Below are positions 54,079 through 63,525 of a DNA stretch of 64,000 nt, piece by piece; within the stretch, counting starts at the first letter, position 1, and each line of letters begins with the position of its first letter. The notes under the pieces were generated by a model. It was not told the DNA's origin. It searched no databases and saw nothing but the letters and a program-made list of their open reading frames with translations. The position numbers were made by a program, and so were the translations under genes. Origin of the DNA: Ignavibacteria bacterium (GTDB lineage Bacteria; Bacteroidota; Ignavibacteria; Ch128b); NCBI GenBank assembly GCA_013177855.1, contig JABLYA010000001.1, positions 667,231 through 731,230 of the forward strand. The letters are read 5' to 3'.

Positions 54079-54169
54079 TTTTGATTATGTATTTAAAGTT
54101 ATTTTCAAGATAATGTTTAATATCTTAGATTGAGTTCTTCAGAATTTTGGACAAAAGAATTTGATTAAT

Positions 54170-54251
54170 AAAAAAGTCAGGTTTTCTCAACCAGAAGCTC
54201 TCTTAATTAAAAAATTCAGAAAGCTTTTGGTGGAGATTAATTCAACCTGAC
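54170..54251 (-). terminator. long-stem terminator after porV
   Basis: On the minus strand GTCAGGTT at the start pairs with AACCTGAC at the end and is followed by six T. Inside, CTCCACCAAAAGCT can pair with AGCTTCTGGTTGAG (one mismatch, one G-T pair), so the structure is larger than a normal terminator. It begins 70 bases after the porV stop and separates porU-porV from the M6-like gene. Confidence 0.7.
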
Positions 54252-54320
54252 GATAATTTTATCATTCAAATCGTTTCCCAATTTAGTCTCTTCACAAATT
54301 CAATTACTTAAAGGTCAGTT

Positions 54321-55517
54321 TTATTTTTTATCAGAATACGGACCTGATGGGAAACCTTTTGTCTGAACAGGTTTAGCACCCCAGGCAATTGAGAGTGTAA
54401 ATCTTAATGTTTCATTAAGCGGATGATTTTCCTGACCTTTGAACATTGAAGTTGTGATATAAGAAAAATCAAATCCATACATATCATATCTTACACCTGC
54501 ACCAAGAGAAACAAATTTTCTATTTCCATAAGCAGGATCTTCGTAAAAGAATCCCGCTCTTGCTGCAAACATAAAATCACCTGGCATTCCATACCAATAC
54601 TCAAGTCCCATTGATGTAACAATCTGTCTCAATTCTTCCTTAAATGGTTCATCAGTCCATGATGTAATCAATGATTTTGGCAAACCATCTGGTGGAATAT
54701 CCTGGCCTGTTATTGGATCTTTTTTCCTTTTATGAACCAGCAGTTTGCTGAAATCAAGTGTGTAAGTAAAGGAGTTATAATCAATGTCGAGCAATTTTAA
54801 GGCAATTCCCATTCGTAAGTTAGTTGGGATTGGATCGGCTTGAGCTTGATCAATGTAATAAATCTTTGGACCAAGATTGCTCAAATTCATTCCGAAACTA
54901 AATCTCCTGCTAAAATCACCAATCAATGGGAGATAAAGATTTTGTGGACGATAAAGCATTGCAATATCAAAGCTAACAGTAGTTGCAACTCCTTTACCTT
55001 GTTCAAGCTCAGTTCCTTTATCTGCAAGTCTGCTGTGAATTAATCTGAAATTTCCACCAATACCGAGAGATGGATTAAGCTTTGTTGCATATCCGACTGT
55101 TAAGGCAGCATCAAAAGACTTAAATGTTCCAATTGGATCTGGTGATTGTGATGATGTTCTAACAAATTCACCAAAGTTCATATAAGTGATGCTTGTAAAG
55201 AGATGCCCATTTAGAGATGGGAAATATTGTCTGTAAGTAGCGTATTCGTAGAATAAATCGAGATTAAATTGTGGAAGCCAGTTTGAATGAGTAAAACTAA
55301 CTTCACTTCCATCAAGGAAAGCAATCCCAGCAGGATTCCAGAAAACTGCATTAGCATTATCAGCCAATGCAACACCAGATTCACCTATTCCACCAGCTCT
55401 TGAGTCAGGAGCAAGTAAAAGAAATGGAACTGCTGCCTCTCCCTGAGCCTTTGCAATTTGACTTGTGCTTAAAATCACAAGAACAAAGAATGCGATTAAT
55501 ATTCGAACTGTTTTCAT
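54321..55517 (-). CDS. porV: T9SS outer-membrane shuttle protein PorV
   Basis: 398 residues. Signal peptide (1-24), then the PorV/LptO start: VPFLLLAPDSRAGGIGESGV followed by ALADNANAVFWNPAGIAFL, typical of this FadL-like barrel. Strands continue to the C-terminus. PorV binds the C-terminal domains of T9SS cargo and carries them from the translocon to the PorU sortase complex. In Porphyromonas gingivalis porU and porV are also neighbours. GGAGGAAC lies 7 bases before the ATG, and the porU stop is 18 bases upstream, so the two form one operon. Confidence 0.93.
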   Translation of the reverse strand: MKTVRILIAFFVLVILSTSQIAKAQGEAAVPFLLLAPDSRAGGIGESGVALADNANAVFWNPAGIAFLDGSEVSFTHSNWLPQFNLDLFYEYATYRQYFPSLNGHLFTSITYMNFGEFVRTSSQSPDPIGTFKSFDAALTVGYATKLNPSLGIGGNFRLIHSRLADKGTELEQGKGVATTVSFDIAMLYRPQNLYLPLIGDFSRRFSFGMNLSNLGPKIYYIDQAQADPIPTNLRMGIALKLLDIDYNSFTYTLDFSKLLVHKRKKDPITGQDIPPDGLPKSLITSWTDEPFKEELRQIVTSMGLEYWYGMPGDFMFAARAGFFYEDPAYGNRKFVSLGAGVRYDMYGFDFSYITTSMFKGQENHPLNETLRFTLSIAWGAKPVQTKGFPSGPYSDKK

Positions 55518-55535
55518 TTGTTATGTTCCTCCGAG

Positions 55536-58500
55536 TTATCTCATTATTGCTAATTTACCTAAGGCTTCGCTGCTTTTTGTATTGTCGAGCGAATTAATGA
55601 TTATTTTATACAAATATACGCCATTACCGAGATAGTCTCCTTCAGCATCTTTACCATCCCAGTAAACTTTTACAAACTTTTCTAAGACATTTTGTTTTTC
55701 AATTTTATGAATAAGCCTGCCGCTTACTGAATAAATTTTGATCGTTACATTAACAGGTTGATCATAACTATGCTGGAATGTGAAATATGTCGAATTATTT
55801 ACTGGATTCGGATAGTTGTAAACATTTTTAATTATGAGTTGATTATCACCAACGACTTCAAAAAACATTTCTGTTTCATTTTTGTTGTTGAAAACATCCC
55901 AAGCTGAAACTCTAATTTTATTCTTCCCAAGAGGTAAATCACTCAAACGATAGCGAACTTCACCTTTCTGATTTCCAGCATCCAGATCACCCTGAAAATA
56001 TTCATTTAATTTAATTGAATTGGTTTCGTTATCATTAATTACAGCTTCAATATTATGACCAATGCCTAAGCCAGTTGTGTTGATGCCTGTCTCATCTTCA
56101 AGTTTAACAATTAGTAATGGCGACCGAGAAACTAAAGTCGCTCCAAATGAAAGATCATTATCAAAATAAATTTTAATATCAGGACCTTTTACATCAGTAA
56201 TAGTAACGCTGTCAGCAGATACAACTTTGATATTTTCAGTGTAAGCAATACCATCTGTACTGTTATTAAAGAAATACACAGAGACTTTTCCATTATTGCC
56301 TTCATAAGAAAGATCTTTTGGTACAACAAATTCAGTTCTAAAAATTCCATTCTTTATTGAAACTCTACCTTTATAAATTATTCCACCAGATAATTCTATG
56401 CCCTTCCCTGGACCTGTCCAGCCTGGCCATTCTGGCACTTCTTGATATCTCTTTGAATCATAAACAGTAACAAGAGCTTCGCCATTGAAATTTGAATTAA
56501 TGGTTCCATCTGAATTTCTGATAGTCCCCGTGATCGAGGCTCTATTCAAAGCCTTAATCTCTACAATACCTGATGTAGAAGAATTGTTAATTGAATCAAC
56601 TAAACCGAGATCGCTCGGTGCAAGCAAATAGAGGCTGGGATCACCAAATAGATTATATTTTTGATCGTTATCAGAAACTTTAAATCGCTTAACTTGAAAA
56701 TATGCTTCACCAATTGAAGGTTGAGTTGAGTTTGTTCTGCGATACGAAAACAAAGCTTGGAAAAGAGCGTAATTGATAGCTGCATTCTCGCTCGACCATA
56801 CAGCTCGAGATGCAGTAAATCCTGATATGATTCCACCGTCAGCTTTTGTCAGAAGTAGTTCCATCGAACTCTGATTGGCGGGTTTATCATAATCACCAAA
56901 ATCGCAGGTTGCCGCCGAAAGGAACGGAAGTCTGTTTGCATTTTTTAATTGTGGAACTGTCACAGTTTTTTCAAATACATATTCGTGAGTCCAGACTTCT
57001 GGATTTCCATGCCCAATGAAATTAATTACAAGAGTTCCATCATTAAAAGTATTTATAATTTCTCGATTGACATCAGGCTTTCTTCTTCCTCCAGCTGTTT
57101 CCACAGTTGGATATTGAATCAAATATATTTTCTTTGTTTCAAATGCTGGAGGAATAGTTTCTTTGGCAAGAATTTCTGATTGATTGGTGTGTATATGTCC
57201 ATCATCACCTTTTGTAGTTTTACCATCATCAGCAACTAAGGTTATTAAATTTCTCCAAAGACCAAAATCCTTATTATTCTCATAGCGAATTATTTTATCA
57301 ACAGCAGCTTTTGCTTCTTCAATTGACTGGATATGAATTCTTCCAACAGCTATATCAACAAATAAATCATTGCCTACAACTCTGCCGAAGAAATCATCTG
57401 TTGGATAACTATAAAGCAAGAATAAGCTTTCTTCCGTCTCATAAACTGGAATAAAGTTTTTACCATAACCTTCTATGTTTCTGTAATCATAATTTCCATC
57501 ACCAAAAAGCAAAACATATTTTGGTTTGATTGTCCAGAATGTATAAGCATGTTTGATAAAATTTCTTATTGCTGAGACATCGAGTAATCCACCACTGAAT
57601 TCGTTGTAAATCTCTTCGACATTGACAACGACTGTTGACAATGGTTTCTTCGATCTTGATTCTTTGTGAGACTTCAATCGGTTTGCTTCAGCTAAAAATT
57701 CTTTTGGTGAAATTATGATTAATTCTCCGCCTGGATTAATTCCCCTTAAATTTTGATTTGCTATTTTAATTATTTCAGATGGAAGTAGATAACCATTTTG
57801 ACCAACAGCAAAATATTTTGAAGGAGAATTTCCATCCTCAATTGCTCTAAACTTTATCTGCATCCCGCTTATTTCTGCATTTGAAATCAACTTGACATCG
57901 TTAAATTTTGAAACATCAAAAACTTTTATATCACTATTGGAAAAATTGCTCACCAAATATTCATAAACTCCAGACTTCAGCGGTGAGAAGAAACTTATCC
58001 TATCACTTTCAGCTGATAAGTATCTTGGATAAAGAATTTCAAAATAATCAATATAACCTGAAGAGATTGCATCAGTTACATTATATGTTAACTTTAAGAC
58101 ACTCCTTGAGTCAGACAAATTTGATGAGTGTGTGAAAACACCAAAATTTGAGTAAGCATAAAGTCCAATACCATCTGCAAGATTTACTGGGTTCATTGAA
58201 ATTGAACCGATTCTATCGTTCCCTTCATCAACAAAAAATGTTGTGACTCTATCGGATCTTGCAACTACACCTATTCGATAGGTAATAGTTTTATCAGGTA
58301 CCAATCCAGGCAATCGATTTACATAAACCCTTGATTTAGTTCTATCATTAAATTCATCACCAAACCATCTTCTGCCTGTCCCGGCAAGATTTTTTTTGAA
58401 TTCACGATACAGAATATAACCCGTAGTTGTTGTTACGATAGAGTCAGGATTATTAGAAACCGAAACTTTACTCGACATTCGTTTACCAATTGCATTGCCG

Positions 58501-59528
58501 AATGTCAACCACACATAATTCACATCACTATAATAATGAAAGTAATGCCCAATCGTTTTTGAACTTGATTTATATTCCCAGCCTTTGACTGATGGTGCGT
58601 AGAAAATTATGTAATCGGATGGATCAAATTTTCCATCTTCTTCACCAACAACTAAAATTGCATTTTCAATCAAATCAACATTTAAATAATCTTCAGGATT
58701 TTCACTTAAAGTTTTTCCACCATTTCCAAAAATTTGAATTGTTCTTGGATCAACATTCGCTAAATCAATTCCTTTTGATTTAAGAAAATTATAATCGAGT
58801 TTATAAATACCCTCTTCTGTAATTTTAATTCTATACCAATTACCATTACTCAATCTGCTATTTGTGACTTTCTGCATCGAAAAGTCTTTTGAATGATAAA
58901 CCCAGTTCTTCGCCTGATTTTCATTAATTATCCCTCGATAAACAATATCATCATTATCGCGGATTTTGAATGAAACTATAGGTGTTCCGAAATTAATCTG
59001 GATCTTAATTTTCTTATAAATTCTTACTGTATTGGAACCAATCTGTTGATAAGGATAAACTCTGAGATTTCCAACAATTAAATCACGAACGATCCCAATT
59101 TCTCCCCATTTTACTAACTCAAATTCCTGGCTTTTAATATTTTCAGAAATTAAGTCAGAATATTCTGGGATTAAAATTCCATTTTCTCTAATTAATGTCG
59201 GAACAGGTTTTAGAGTTACTCCCTGTATATCTTCGAATTCAACATCTAAAATTGTAAAAGTATTTCCAGCCATTGAAGGCAGGGCAATTGGAATATTTTT
59301 ATATCGATAATCTGGTGAACCAACATTAATAAACTCAGGAGCTGATGCATCTTCGAAAAGTGGTAGTATTCTGTTTAAATCATCACGATAATGATTTTCA
59401 GAGAGATATTTGGGTATAAACTCGAAAGTTAATCCCTTATCTGTCGAAAAGATTAAATTAAGATCCTGAGCATTGATGAAGCTCGCATAAAAAATAAATG
59501 AAATAAAAATTGCAAAGAATTTTTTCAT
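55536..59528 (-). CDS. porU: T9SS sortase PorU (C25 gingipain family)
   Basis: 1330 residues from ATG 59528, chosen because the signal peptide MKKFFAIFISFIFYASFINA starts there. An in-frame ATG at 59600 with a strong AAGGAG site gives 24 extra residues (see the leader entries). The C25 caspase-like domain (about 600-1000) has His in VINFIGHGNPEVWTHEYVF and Cys in LPFLSAATCDFGDYDKPA. PorU removes the cargo's C-terminal signal and attaches the protein to the cell surface. The C-terminus is a FlgD-like Ig domain (NYPNPVNNSTYFTF to GKLAIMR), normal for PorU. porV follows 18 bases later. Confidence 0.94.
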   Translation of the reverse strand: MKKFFAIFISFIFYASFINAQDLNLIFSTDKGLTFEFIPKYLSENHYRDDLNRILPLFEDASAPEFINVGSPDYRYKNIPIALPSMAGNTFTILDVEFEDIQGVTLKPVPTLIRENGILIPEYSDLISENIKSQEFELVKWGEIGIVRDLIVGNLRVYPYQQIGSNTVRIYKKIKIQINFGTPIVSFKIRDNDDIVYRGIINENQAKNWVYHSKDFSMQKVTNSRLSNGNWYRIKITEEGIYKLDYNFLKSKGIDLANVDPRTIQIFGNGGKTLSENPEDYLNVDLIENAILVVGEEDGKFDPSDYIIFYAPSVKGWEYKSSSKTIGHYFHYYSDVNYVWLTFGNAIGKRMSSKVSVSNNPDSIVTTTTGYILYREFKKNLAGTGRRWFGDEFNDRTKSRVYVNRLPGLVPDKTITYRIGVVARSDRVTTFFVDEGNDRIGSISMNPVNLADGIGLYAYSNFGVFTHSSNLSDSRSVLKLTYNVTDAISSGYIDYFEILYPRYLSAESDRISFFSPLKSGVYEYLVSNFSNSDIKVFDVSKFNDVKLISNAEISGMQIKFRAIEDGNSPSKYFAVGQNGYLLPSEIIKIANQNLRGINPGGELIIISPKEFLAEANRLKSHKESRSKKPLSTVVVNVEEIYNEFSGGLLDVSAIRNFIKHAYTFWTIKPKYVLLFGDGNYDYRNIEGYGKNFIPVYETEESLFLLYSYPTDDFFGRVVGNDLFVDIAVGRIHIQSIEEAKAAVDKIIRYENNKDFGLWRNLITLVADDGKTTKGDDGHIHTNQSEILAKETIPPAFETKKIYLIQYPTVETAGGRRKPDVNREIINTFNDGTLVINFIGHGNPEVWTHEYVFEKTVTVPQLKNANRLPFLSAATCDFGDYDKPANQSSMELLLTKADGGIISGFTASRAVWSSENAAINYALFQALFSYRRTNSTQPSIGEAYFQVKRFKVSDNDQKYNLFGDPSLYLLAPSDLGLVDSINNSSTSGIVEIKALNRASITGTIRNSDGTINSNFNGEALVTVYDSKRYQEVPEWPGWTGPGKGIELSGGIIYKGRVSIKNGIFRTEFVVPKDLSYEGNNGKVSVYFFNNSTDGIAYTENIKVVSADSVTITDVKGPDIKIYFDNDLSFGATLVSRSPLLIVKLEDETGINTTGLGIGHNIEAVINDNETNSIKLNEYFQGDLDAGNQKGEVRYRLSDLPLGKNKIRVSAWDVFNNKNETEMFFEVVGDNQLIIKNVYNYPNPVNNSTYFTFQHSYDQPVNVTIKIYSVSGRLIHKIEKQNVLEKFVKVYWDGKDAEGDYLGNGVYLYKIIINSLDNTKSSEALGKLAIMR

Positions 59529-59530
59529 AA

Positions 59531-59568
59531 TAAAAAACCGAGTGTTTATTTGTGAATAAATACTCGGT
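59531..59568 (-). terminator. intrinsic terminator directly before the porU signal-peptide start
   Basis: ACCGAGTATTTATT, loop CACA, AATAAACACTCGGT (13 of 14 pairs), then six T. The T run ends within 5 bases of ATG 59528. It would stop transcripts that enter from upstream unless translation from the ATG at 59600 prevents folding. Confidence 0.75.
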
Positions 59569-59572
59569 AAAC

Positions 59573-59643
59573 CTATATAGATTCCTTTACAATTTTTCAT
59601 TTTGTTCTCCTTAGTAAATTAAATTGTAAAGAAATCTATATAG
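59573..59643 (-). promoter_or_regulatory. porU leader: 23-bp inverted repeat around a Shine-Dalgarno and ATG
   Basis: Arms 59573-59595 and 59621-59643 are complementary over 23 bases with one mismatch (CTATATAGATTCCTTTACAA versus the complement with T). The 25-base loop holds AAGGAG and the ATG at 59600. On the transcript this presents an initiation site in a hairpin loop, followed after five bases by the terminator. Only the sequence is seen; regulation is inferred. Confidence 0.7.
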
Positions 59644-59696
59644 TCAACTCCTTCTTTTTGTTGCAAATATAACTGATATAAAAAACACTTGTCAAG

Positions 59697-60248
59697 TTAA
59701 AGTCCAAGTAAATCTTTTCTTTTTTTCATAGCCTCAATACAAAAGGCAATATGTTCTTCGAGTGGAACTCCAAGTTCTTCAGCACCTTTATAAATATCTT
59801 CTCTGCTAACATTCCTTGCGAAGGCTTTGTCTTTTAATTTTTTAGTGACCGATTTAACTTCAACCTCATCAATAGTTTTGTTTGGTCTTACATAAGTTAC
59901 GGCTGTAATAAATCCGGCTAATTCATCACAGGCAAAAAGTGTTTTTGCAAGCAGTGTATCCCTTTCAACATTAGTGTAAGATGCATGGCCAAGAATTGCT
60001 TTAATAATTTTTTCATCAACACCTTTTTGTCTTAAAATTTCACTTCCTTTTAATGGATGATCAGGTGCATTTGGATACATTTCGTAATCAAAGTCATGTA
60101 AAATTCCCGTCACACTATATTCATTCACATCTTCACCAAATTTTTCTGCATATGCTATCATACAGGACTCAACAGCAAAAGCATGTTTTCTTAAAGCATC
60201 GCTTTTTGTGTATTCGAAAAGTAGTTGAACTGCTTCTTCTCTTGTCAT
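59697..60248 (-). CDS. HD-domain phosphohydrolase
   Basis: 183 residues. HD signature: His in DALRKHAFAVESCM, His-Asp in VTGILHDFDYEMYPNAPDHP, then HASY and FACDELAGFITAVTYVRPNK, as in the small HDIG-type family often annotated as a predicted hydrolase. It should bind two metals and cleave a phosphomonoester or nucleotide; substrate unknown. The ATG overlaps the nth stop (ATGA), so translation is coupled to nth. Confidence 0.88.
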   Translation of the reverse strand: MTREEAVQLLFEYTKSDALRKHAFAVESCMIAYAEKFGEDVNEYSVTGILHDFDYEMYPNAPDHPLKGSEILRQKGVDEKIIKAILGHASYTNVERDTLLAKTLFACDELAGFITAVTYVRPNKTIDEVEVKSVTKKLKDKAFARNVSREDIYKGAEELGVPLEEHIAFCIEAMKKRKDLLGL

Positions 60249-60904
60249 TTCGATTTCCGTTTATTTGTTTTGAATGCAGAAGGACAGATGTCGTTCAAAA
60301 AACAGATCTCACATTTTGGTTTTTTAGCCTGGCAAATTAATCTTCCGTGAGTTGCAATTCTATGACAGGTTACAACCCATTCATTTTCAGGAATTATTTT
60401 TTTTAATTGTTCTTCTATCTTATCTGGATTTTCTTCTTTAACGAAATGAAAAATATTTGATAATCTTTTTACATGTGTATCTACTGCAATTGCAGGAATG
60501 CCGAAGGCATTACCAAGAACTACGGATGCAGTTTTTCTACCAATGCCAGGTATTTGTGTTAACTCATCAATATTTGTTGGAATTTTACCTTTATATTTTT
60601 CCACTAAGACCTGACAGCAAGCTTTAATTGCTTTTGCCTTTTGTTTATAAAATCCTGTGGAAAAAATATCTTTTTCAAGTTCCTCATTTGATACTCTTAA
60701 ATAATCTTCGGGCTTTTTATATTTTTTGAAAAGAGTTTCGGTAACAATATTAACTCGATCATCAGTGCATTGAGCGCTAAGAATAGTTGCAATTAGGAGT
60801 TCAAAAGGGGTTTTAAATTTGAGTTTTATTTTAGCATCGGGGTAATGTTTTCTGAAGCGGTCTAAAATTTCTTTGTTTCTTTTTTCGTCGAAATATGAGC
60901 TCAT
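60245..60904 (-). CDS. nth: endonuclease III
   Basis: 219 residues, normal length. DNA glycosylase/AP lyase for oxidised pyrimidines. Helix-hairpin-helix LTQIPGIGRKTASVVLGNAF with catalytic Lys, VDTHVKRLSNIF with the conserved Asp, and cluster loop CQAKKPKCEICFLNDIC (Cx6Cx2Cx5C) are all present. LIATILSAQCTDDRVNIVTE is the N-terminal signature. The HD-hydrolase gene overlaps the stop. Confidence 0.97.
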   Translation of the reverse strand: MSSYFDEKRNKEILDRFRKHYPDAKIKLKFKTPFELLIATILSAQCTDDRVNIVTETLFKKYKKPEDYLRVSNEELEKDIFSTGFYKQKAKAIKACCQVLVEKYKGKIPTNIDELTQIPGIGRKTASVVLGNAFGIPAIAVDTHVKRLSNIFHFVKEENPDKIEEQLKKIIPENEWVVTCHRIATHGRLICQAKKPKCEICFLNDICPSAFKTNKRKSK

Positions 60905-60951
60905 TTAAAAGAAAGAAGTTTAAAGATTAACGAGTAACTCTTTGAATTTAG

Positions 60952-61025
60952 TAGCGCGTGCGGGATTCGAACCCGCGATCTCCGCCTTGAGAGGGCGGCG
61001 TCCTAAACCACTAGACGAACGCGCC
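60952..61025 (-). tRNA. tRNA-Glu (anticodon CTC)
   Basis: 74 bases on the minus strand. Acceptor GGCGCGT/ACGCGCT with a G-T pair at 1:72, D arm TCGTCTAGTGGTTTAGGAC, anticodon stem CCGCC/GGCGG with loop CTCTCAA (anticodon CTC, codon GAG), T arm GCGGG-TTCGAAT-CCCGC, and discriminator A. CCA is not encoded. A 1:72 G-U pair also occurs in other Bacteroidota Glu tRNAs. Confidence 0.95.
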
Positions 61026-61266
61026 AATATCAAAATTTTGTGATGCAATTTAGAAAAAAGATTAATTAAAATTAAGTGGTCAGATCAAATGATCAAATTT
61101 TAATTATTGTTGAAAATAAGGGAAGCATCTTTTATTGGTTATTTATCTCGTTATTATAATCACGACTTCATCATTACATATATTCTCAAATAATCATTAA
61201 AAACTCAAAAAGATATATCTCATCCTTTTTTTATATTGCAAAAAAAGTTTTATTAATGGAGTAAAT

Positions 61267-61926
61267 ATGCACTTAATTCTTTTTGGTCCACCTGGAGCAG
61301 GGAAAGGAACACAGGCTAAAATTTTATCAGAAAAATTTAAAATTCCTCACATCTCAACTGGTGATATGCTTCGTGATGCTGTTGCAAACCAAACAGAATT
61401 GGGACTAAAAGCTAAATCTATAATGGAAGCCGGGCAGCTTGTTCCAGATGAAATAATGATTGGAATTGTAAAGGAAACTCTAACCTCAATTAAGTGCAAA
61501 AATGGTTTTATCTTAGATGGCTTTCCAAGAACTGTCGATCAAGCAAAAGCTCTTGATAAACTTTTTAAGGAAATGAATATCAATGATGTAGTGATTCTGG
61601 ATTTTAATATTGATGAAGAAGAAATAATTAAACGAGTTACAAACCGAAGACAATGTAGAAATTGTGGATCTCTTTTCAATCTCCTTTACGATAAATTAGA
61701 TAATGTTTGTCCAAATTGCGGCGCAGTTGGAACCATTTATCAAAGGGATGATGATAAAGAAGATGTAATCAGAAAACGAATAAAAGTTTATAAAGAATTA
61801 ACTCTTCCTGTTAAAAATTATTATAAAGAAAACAACGCTTGTTTTATCTCAATTGATGGTTTTGGTGAAATTGAACAAATAACGAATTCAATTTTAGAAA
61901 GATTGGAAAAGATTAAAGTTCATTAA
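61267..61926 (+). CDS. adk: adenylate kinase with zinc-binding LID
   Basis: 219 residues. Catalyses ATP + AMP to 2 ADP. P-loop FGPPGAGKGTQAKIL, AMP site ISTGDMLRDAV, GFILDGFPRTVDQAKAL. The LID carries four cysteines (CRNCGSLFNLLYDKL, then CPNCG), the zinc-binding form of many Gram-positive and thermophilic bacteria. GGAG lies before the ATG. The last 14 bases overlap the convergent ftsE gene. Confidence 0.97.
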   Translation: MHLILFGPPGAGKGTQAKILSEKFKIPHISTGDMLRDAVANQTELGLKAKSIMEAGQLVPDEIMIGIVKETLTSIKCKNGFILDGFPRTVDQAKALDKLFKEMNINDVVILDFNIDEEEIIKRVTNRRQCRNCGSLFNLLYDKLDNVCPNCGAVGTIYQRDDDKEDVIRKRIKVYKELTLPVKNYYKENNACFISIDGFGEIEQITNSILERLEKIKVH

Positions 61927-62584
61927 TTTGAACGGGCAAGAATTTTTCATTTTGAAGTTTTAAGACGCGAGCAGGAAATTTCTTAACAAGCTCATAGTTA
62001 TGTGTCGCGACCAGAACAGCAGTCCCTCTTGCATTTATATCCCTCAATATTTCCATAATTTGTCTTGAAGTATCCGGATCGAGATTTCCAGTTGGTTCAT
62101 CTGCAAGAATTAAGATTGGATCATTAATAATGGCGCGAGCAATTACGACTCTTTGCTGTTCCCCTCCAGAAAGTTCTGATGGATATGAATTTCTTCGATG
62201 ACTTAAACCGACAAGTGATAATGCATTAAAAATTTTTCTCTTCACTTCTCTTTTTGGTGAATTAACAGAATGGAGAACAAAAGCAAGATTTTCTTCGATG
62301 GTTCTATCGTTCAGTAAACGAAAATCCTGAAAAATAATACCAAGTTTTCGCCTTAACATTGGAATATATCTTTCTTTCATAAAGAGCGAATTAAATTCGC
62401 CAATGGCAACTGCACCTTTCTTAGGTTTTAAATCCATGTAAATTAATTTTAATACTGTAGTTTTGCCTGAGCCACTTGGTCCAATTAAATACAAAAACTC
62501 GCCAGTATCCATTAGAAAAGAAGCACCATTTAAGATTGTATGACCATTATAATCAAAATAAACATCCTCGAAAGAAAGAATCAT
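61913..62584 (-). CDS. ftsE: cell-division ABC transporter ATP-binding protein FtsE
   Basis: 223 residues. Walker [22 protein letters not shown] loop [16 protein letters not shown], signature [15 protein letters not shown], Walker [16 protein letters not shown]. The order and spacing, and the sequence [10 protein letters not shown], favour FtsE over other small ATPases. FtsE works with the membrane protein FtsX to control peptidoglycan hydrolases at the septum; no ftsX is in the window. The ATG overlaps the pdxA stop (ATGA). Confidence 0.88.
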   Translation of the reverse strand: MILSFEDVYFDYNGHTILNGASFLMDTGEFLYLIGPSGSGKTTVLKLIYMDLKPKKGAVAIGEFNSLFMKERYIPMLRRKLGIIFQDFRLLNDRTIEENLAFVLHSVNSPKREVKRKIFNALSLVGLSHRRNSYPSELSGGEQQRVVIARAIINDPILILADEPTGNLDPDTSRQIMEILRDINARGTAVLVATHNYELVKKFPARVLKLQNEKFLPVQINEL

Positions 62585-63525
62585 TTTATCTTATTCCTTG
62601 TCTTAAAGATTTTAATTGCGAACTTAATTGCCTCGAGCATACTTCGATGGTCAGCAAGATTTTTGCCGGCAAGATTGAAAGCAGTTCCATGGTCTGGGCT
62701 AGTTCTTATGATTGGCAATCCAGCAGTAAAATTAACACCATTATTAAAATTCAATAATTTAAACGGGATCAAAACTTGATCATGATACATTCCAAAGACG
62801 CAATCATAATTTTTGTATTCTTTTCTGCCAAAGAATCCATCGGATGAAAATGGTCCATAAATTCCGAATTTATTTCCACTTAATTTTATAATTGCCGGTT
62901 CAATTATTTGAGTTTCTTCAGTTCCGATTAAATCAGACTCACCTGCATGTGGATTTAAACCAAGCACAGCAATTTTGGGACTTCTTATATTGAAATCCTG
63001 GATCAGAGTTTTTCTTACAATTGAAATTTTGTTTTCGAGAAGTTCAAGATTTAAGACTCTTGGGACATCTTTTATTGGAATGTGAATGGTTGCAAGTCCT
63101 GCATAAAAAGAATTAGATAAAAACATCATTACAAAATTTTTTGTTTTGAAATGACTCGCATAAATCTCCGTATGTCCCGGAAAATTTGAGCCTGCTTTTG
63201 ATATTGCTTCTTTTGAAATCGGAGCGGTTACAACAACATCGATAATTTTTTCATCCCACAATTTTAGACTTTCGTAAATCGCTTTCAAAGAAAGCTTGCC
63301 AGACATTACCGTGGGTGAGCCTAAATTCTGTGAATATTTCCCCAAATCAACAAATTCAATATTTGAATAGTCTTCTAACTTTAATTTAGAGATCAAATTG
63401 AGAAAAATATTTTTTGGTCCAATGAGATAAAATTTATAATCCCCTCGAAGATTTTTAATTGCTTTAATTGTAATCTCAGGACCAATTCCGTTAATATCCC
63501 CGCAGGTTATTCCTATTTTAATCAT
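62581..63525 (-). CDS. pdxA: 4-hydroxythreonine-4-phosphate dehydrogenase
   Basis: 314 residues, slightly shorter than the E. coli enzyme (329). Oxidises and decarboxylates 4-phosphohydroxy-L-threonine in pyridoxal phosphate synthesis. ITCGDINGIGPEITIKAI at the start, metal His in NFPGHTEIYASHF, then GLNPHAGESDLIGTEE, and FGMYHDQVLIPFKLLNF with GTAFNLAGKN near the end are all typical. Its ATG overlaps the GWxTD gene stop and its stop overlaps ftsE, so the three are tightly coupled. Confidence 0.96.
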   Translation of the reverse strand: MIKIGITCGDINGIGPEITIKAIKNLRGDYKFYLIGPKNIFLNLISKLKLEDYSNIEFVDLGKYSQNLGSPTVMSGKLSLKAIYESLKLWDEKIIDVVVTAPISKEAISKAGSNFPGHTEIYASHFKTKNFVMMFLSNSFYAGLATIHIPIKDVPRVLNLELLENKISIVRKTLIQDFNIRSPKIAVLGLNPHAGESDLIGTEETQIIEPAIIKLSGNKFGIYGPFSSDGFFGRKEYKNYDCVFGMYHDQVLIPFKLLNFNNGVNFTAGLPIIRTSPDHGTAFNLAGKNLADHRSMLEAIKFAIKIFKTRNKIK

